Source: Auriscalpium vulgare (Eukaryota; Basidiomycota; Agaricomycetes; Russulales; Auriscalpiaceae). Taken from it: DNA of 64,000 nucleotides. Positions 59,485-64,000 of the stretch are shown here, piece after piece; position 1 is the stretch's first letter, and each line of letters opens with the position of its first letter. The notes below the pieces were generated by a model. That model worked only from the letters and a program-made list of their open reading frames with translations, ran no database searches and had not been told where the DNA came from. The stretch covers positions 186,001 to 250,000 of the forward strand of contig JAHBBC010000004.1 of NCBI GenBank assembly GCA_019915015.1, written 5' to 3'. The position numbers and the translations under genes are program-made.

Positions 59485-59622
59485 GACAATGGTGGGGAGC
59501 TGCGGGTGTGGGGTATTTATGTAGTGCGTGCAAGGTACCGGCCACAGATGAGCGCATGGCGCTTTTCAGGGGCGGACAATGCTGCCTTGTGGGGTGGGCG
59601 ATATTCGGAGTCGAGACAATGG
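59485..59622 (-). promoter_or_regulatory. Promoter of family member E, module shared with member A
   Basis: Plus-strand order: GACAATGG (59485), a TATTTAT TATA-like box (about 59513), CCGGCCACAGATG (59538), GCGCATGGCGCTTTTCAG (59552), GACAATGCTG (59575) and GACAATGG (59615). The middle part matches 38872-38960 upstream of member A with small gaps. Confidence 0.6.
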
Positions 59623-61454
59623 CGTATTGAGCCGCGACATTACGGATGACTAGAATACGGTTGCCTTGGTCGGTCGGGATAGATGCGAGAGTCTGGAAGG
59701 CCCGGTCTTGGATATCGTGCCTCGAGGCGCATCCTCCTAAGTCGACAAGTTATGACTCTTTGCTATAAGACGCTCAGACTCTCTCTTAGCACAAATTGAA
59801 GAATTTGCGTACCTATGACTAGGAATACGACTTGATTTGACGTGGCAGTGTGCACTTAAGGCCGAGGGCAAGGGCGAGGGAGTGGGCGAGGGAGAGCGCA
59901 GAGCGCGTCGACATGGCAGCGCTGGCCCACAAAACGCGACACAGCTGTCTCCTTCTTGGTCCGGAGTCTTGGATGTCATGGTCGCGACAGACTACCGAGA
60001 GGATGCCTCGCGAACACCAGGCCACGGTAGTGCTGCTGCGGCCTCGCCGCGCGGCGCTAACTCGAATGTATCTGAATCAACAAGATATTGCGCGCCGCAC
60101 AAGCCAGGACACATGGCGTACGTCTGCTCAATGAGTCGGTCGAGGCGTAGTGGCCATGTTGTGATGGTGGCTCGGGAGGAAGATTGGCAGTATAGGCGCC
60201 CGCAGCCCGCAGCCACTGACGCGTCGCCTGTCGGGCGCCTAGCGGGCAACTTGTCCGCGCTCTCCATCTCATCGCGCAGCCCGTGCTCTGCAGGCAGCCC
60301 TGCCTCGTCGACAGCGGCCTGTGCAATATTTATTGAATAATTTGATCATGCATTGAAGAATCAAGGCGCGTCTCTCAGGCTGCCAGGGCGGTCTTGCTAT
60401 CGGGAATCATGGCTTGGATTGACGGAGGCATAGACGCATGACGGTGCGTGACAAGCATATCACATGCGCTATCCCAGTGCTAATTGCACGCAGGTCGTTT
60501 AGGACTCACTGTCACCGTCACCAGTGCACATCGCTGTTGCTAGCTCGATGTGCGTATGGCCCATCTACTCGCGTATATATCCGCATTTCTCACTTTCATT
60601 GGCCAGTGTGGTGGAGATAGAGAATACATTCCGAATCACTTCCTGGACCAGATGCACGGAACATGGTGGGCTCTGCGTTTTTCTAACCCCGAAGCCCAAC
60701 GATAATATCGCATCTAGATACTCGAAGCGGTCACAAGTACGCGCAGCTCATAAGATGCTCATAAGATTCAGGGAACCGACAGGAAGCTCATGGCATACAC
60801 CAGTTGTTACCCGTGAGGGGCCGTGACTGCCCATCGGTGCGACACGCAAGCATCGCATTCTCGCGGAATATCATACCAATTCCGAGTTTGTGTTTGTATT
60901 ACCCTAGCACCCTTCGTCTAACTCATCTGAACATGCGCCCACAAGCCGATCCACATATCTGGCCCTCATTCGACGCAGTGCACGTTCGGCGAACGACACA
61001 CATATTGCGGCGACGGCACGCGGGTGACAGACGTCGTGGTGGAATTTTGGATGCGATTCCAATGGTCTCGATGTGTCGGCCGGTCCAAACGTTGAGCACG
61101 CAGTAGACGGGGTTCCGGGCCGCGAAGCAAGAGCTAAGAGCAATTTTTGAACTACGCATTTGTTAATGTTTATGTACAGAGTGATAGTCTTCTAATGCGG
61201 GAATTTCAGGCCGTGCGTGATGATCGTGCTCGTTGATGAAACGCGCCCGTCGAAGTGACGGGGTGTGCGCAGCCAAGTGACTCGCCCCACCCGAGCCGAA
61301 CATATTGAAAATGATACAAACAAGGCAATCATACATCTTTTCATGAAATACACCACGCGCGCAACTTGAAATGCCTGCAAATATGTGCAAGACATAAGGC
61401 TGCCGAGCGGAAGAGAAAATAATCATGAAGGCAGACCACAGCGCCAAACGCATC
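59623..61454. other. No supported gene
   Basis: Frames up to 167 codons (plus 59837-60340) lack signatures and splice chains. Around 61163-61450 only short frames occur. Confidence 0.4.
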
Positions 61455-62849
61455 TCACACCAGCAAATAATCCACGACCAGCCCCGCCCACACAATCCCC
61501 CCAAACTCAAACCCATTCTTCTCGAACTGCAATTCCAGTAAAGTTAACACCGCGCCTATCTCAAAGAGTGCAAGACATACCGCAGCCAAACAGCTCCGCG
61601 CATTATCCACATCGAGGCCGCCCAGCTGCCACCCGAGGTGCAACACCGCGCCGCCGACCGCGAGCGCGTAGAATGCGGGGCCCTGCGCGCCGAGGTGCCC
61701 GCTGGCCGCGAGGCCGCCTGCGACGAGGGCGGCGAAAAACGCCAGCGCGGCCTTGACCTGTGTGCCGAAGAGAAGCGCGGTAGACTTGACGCCAGCGCGT
61801 ACGTCGTCGCGCTTGTCCTGGCACGCGTAGATCGTATCTGTGTGCGCAAATGCGATGAGTGCGTGCGCAAAAGGCGGACGTGGAAAAGGGGAGGCACCGA
61901 AATAAAGTGTCCACCTGGATGGGCGGTGTGTTAGCTGGGCGGGAAAGGGTGGAGAAGGAGAGCGGACTTACGACCAGCACCCCGCGAGCAAGGCGAACGC
62001 CGCGGGCGAGATCTCATGTTGTACCGCGCTCCATGATACGAGCGCAAGCATATTGTGCGCGAGGCCTGCGAAGCAGACTATCAGACCCAGCCACCGGCCA
62101 TCGTGCAGGGTACCCAAAACATACCGAGCCAGGCTTGCGGCCAGTTTGTGATGCGTTTCATCAGCGGGTATATCCCGTTGAGCGGGAACACCGTGATTAA
62201 GCCAATATTCCACCTATGCGTCATTTGAGCGGGGTGTTGGGGCGGTAGAAGAGGCACGCACGCAAGGGTGTTAAGAGGCCACATCAGCGCGATGATCACC
62301 ACGAGGTGGACAGCTAGAAAAGCCAGTGCGCCGGGGACGGATATACGCCCGTCCGCAATGGGGCGATACTTGGTGCGCTCTGGCGTGTTAATGTCCGATC
62401 AGCAAAAGGACGCGCAGACGGACATGCTTACGCACCGACCAGGCGGTCGAACTCGCGGTCCAGGATGTCATTCCACACGCACATGGCGCCTGCCTCATGT
62501 CAGTGCGCGGCGCGGTCCTCGGAGTCGGGTAAAAATACGCACTGTGCAGCACGGTCGCGAAGACGAGGCCGTAAGCAATGCTGGCCGCGTACGTGGTAAG
62601 CGGCATGGACACCGAGCGCGCTGACATCGTCAGGCCCCAAGCTATTTGGTCGTCAGCACTTCGTGCGCACAGAAGGGTATTGGCAGCGTACCATAGGGCC
62701 AGAACAGTAACATGGTGCCCGCGAATATGTTGACGCGGGAGAGCTCGATCTGCAGGAGATGGGTGGCAGGTCAGCTGCAGACAACAGAAGGGGGAGGCAT
62801 TACTTACCCATGGCCAGATGGCGGAGGTGGACTGTGACGCGGAAGACAT
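61455..62849 (-). CDS. UbiA-family polyprenyltransferase
   Basis: The ATG at 62849 opens MSSASQSTSAIWPW, joined to IELSRVNIFAGTMLLFWPY and AWGLTMSARSVSMPLTTYAA. The first aspartate motif follows as AMCVWNDILDREFDRLVG (NDxxDxxxD) and then TKYRPIADG. Helices include LAFLAVHLVVIIALMWPLNT and IGLITVFPLNGIYPLMKRIT. The second motif is DTIYACQDKRDDVRAGVKS (YxxxDxxDD). The end is EIGAVLTLLELQFEKNG then GGIVWAGLVVDYLLV. UbiA enzymes transfer prenyl chains to aromatic rings inside membranes, as in ubiquinone (COQ2) or meroterpenoid synthesis. The very short N-terminus shows no mitochondrial presequence, which leans towards specialised metabolism over COQ2, but an upstream exon cannot be excluded. Confidence 0.87.
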
Positions 62850-64000
62850 GAGCAATAGAGCACTGAAAGGCAGCTGAAATAGATCCTTGAACTTTAAAAC
62901 GAGAGCTGTCTCGCGCTTTATACTTCGAGCAGTATGCGTGCCCAATGTGTTAGGTGGCCGGTAGGTGACCGGCGAGAGCCCCGGCAATTAAAGCACTGAA
63001 TTGTCGCTCAAAGCACACGACCCTGGGTGATGGAAGAAGGCTGAAGCACCGCACCTACCGCAGATACCCCGCACTTAGCGGGGCGCCATGGACGGGTTGT
63101 CAGACATGAAAATGGGCGTGGGGTCAAGAGCATCGTTGTTTCGCAGTGCTAGACCGAGGGGAGCGGGATTGCCGTCGATATACGCGGTCCGGTGCGGTAG
63201 CGCTGAGAGTCGCATAGCTGAGAAGCGGAGGTTTTTCTTCGACCAGGTGCCGGTGAGGTAAAGCAGAAGCATCTGTCGTCGTAGTACGCATCGGATGTGT
63301 AATGGGCACCAGCGTCTCCTTGACATGTATATGGGTAAACGGTAAACCGGAGGGGAGGATACGCTCGAGGGATCAACTAAGAATGGACATCACGTTGGGA
63401 GGCGGCGAGGATCTCGGATCAGATGAGTAAACAGAGACAGAGAGCAGACGCCAGGGCATACCTTCCATATGTCAAGAAAACGAAGGCCGCTGACGAGGAA
63501 GAGATTCAGGTTTCATAATACCGGGCAACACGCACCCGCTACCATCGTCCATCTTCTTCGTCCATCTTCTTCGCGCGTTAGAAAATGTGGAGATCGAAAA
63601 CGGCGATAAGGGTTTGAAACGGGCGTACGAGGGCGTACGCTGGGGTAGATGAGGGTCTCAGGGACTAGAACTGAATGGTGGGAAGAGCAGGAACAGATAC
63701 TTAGCGGTGACAAGGTGACGCCGACTCGGACAGGTCCGGAGCCGGAGCACCAGGGTCTTTACCTGTACTATAGGCAAAGACCCGATCGTGACGAGCCACT
63801 CTTCAGTCTCGTCGATGTCCACCGTGGTCTGCGAGCACCAATTTAAATCAATCTGTGATGGCGGGTGCAGTTGCCCTATCACGCGCCCCGCAGATAGTCA
63901 CGCCTTGGATTCTCTTGATGCCAACTTGATGCTGATCTCCCATTTGCCATGTCGGCGACGTCGCGTTGTCGGCCTGCCAAGATCCCGATGAATTGCTGTC
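62850..64000. other. Unassigned right end
   Basis: Minus-strand frames at 63075-63326 (ending MSDNPSMAPR) and 63149-63376 (GDAGAHYTSDAYYDDRCFCF) look like exons of one gene read in two frames. No family is recognised and no start is found. Nothing is supported from 63500 to the edge. Confidence 0.35.

Noticed and set aside
1..64000. CRISPR arrays, operons or ribosome binding sites
   Set aside because: The intron-rich gene structure shows a eukaryote; the short tandem repeats lack unique spacers.

Overview
The window looks like nuclear DNA of a basidiomycete, most likely an Agaricomycete white-rot fungus. Almost every gene I could assemble is cut by 49-65 bp GT-AG introns (many with GTGCGT or GTACGT donors). 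The gene content fits too: a multi-exon laccase, DUF6533-like seven-helix membrane proteins, an F-box protein, TRAPPC12, a monocarboxylate-type MFS transporter, a UbiA prenyltransferase and several transposable elements. Exon joins were made by eye and have not been tested against transcripts.

Layout. 0-1.7 kb: the end of an SRPK-like kinase (+) and an intact 4-exon gene (-) for a 2-oxoglutarate/Fe(II) oxygenase resembling the fungal TET/JBP group. 1.8-17.9 kb: repeat-rich accessory DNA. It holds a 219 bp inverted repeat pair about 9 kb apart, a 1.75 kb fold-back element with 712 bp arms, a 794-aa low-complexity gene, an intact 552-aa DDE (retroviral-integrase-fold) transposase, a MITE with a perfect 8 bp target duplication, and a cluster of eleven GGATCC palindromes. 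17.9-31.5 kb: a seven-helix membrane protein, a full laccase of about 16 exons, a nuclear-type acidic protein, and a graveyard of gene fragments (22.7-28.7 kb) whose intact relatives lie further right in the window.

32.8-43.5 kb: TRAPPC12 (+), an unknown gene, an F-box protein, then four consecutive minus-strand members of a small uncharacterised protein family (called the WPGY family here). A fifth member is at 58.5-59.4 kb and a dead copy is at 22.7 kb. The family shares phase-0 introns at fixed places, a WPGY motif opening one exon and a C-terminal DVTIxGAxNxxEGKWYPxLR-type block. Two members 20 kb apart also share a promoter module. 44.9-64 kb: a DUF6533 protein, an MFS transporter and its pseudogene, a second seven-helix protein, an alpha/beta hydrolase, a coiled-coil gene, the fifth family member and a UbiA prenyltransferase.

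How the genes may work together: the laccase is secreted and acts outside the cell. TRAPPC12 and the SRPK-like kinase are housekeeping types. The UbiA enzyme, hydrolase and MFS transporter could be parts of a loose metabolic neighbourhood, but no scaffold enzyme (PKS, NRPS, terpene cyclase) is visible, so I do not call a cluster. The strongest candidate for something undescribed is the WPGY family array with its shared promoter.
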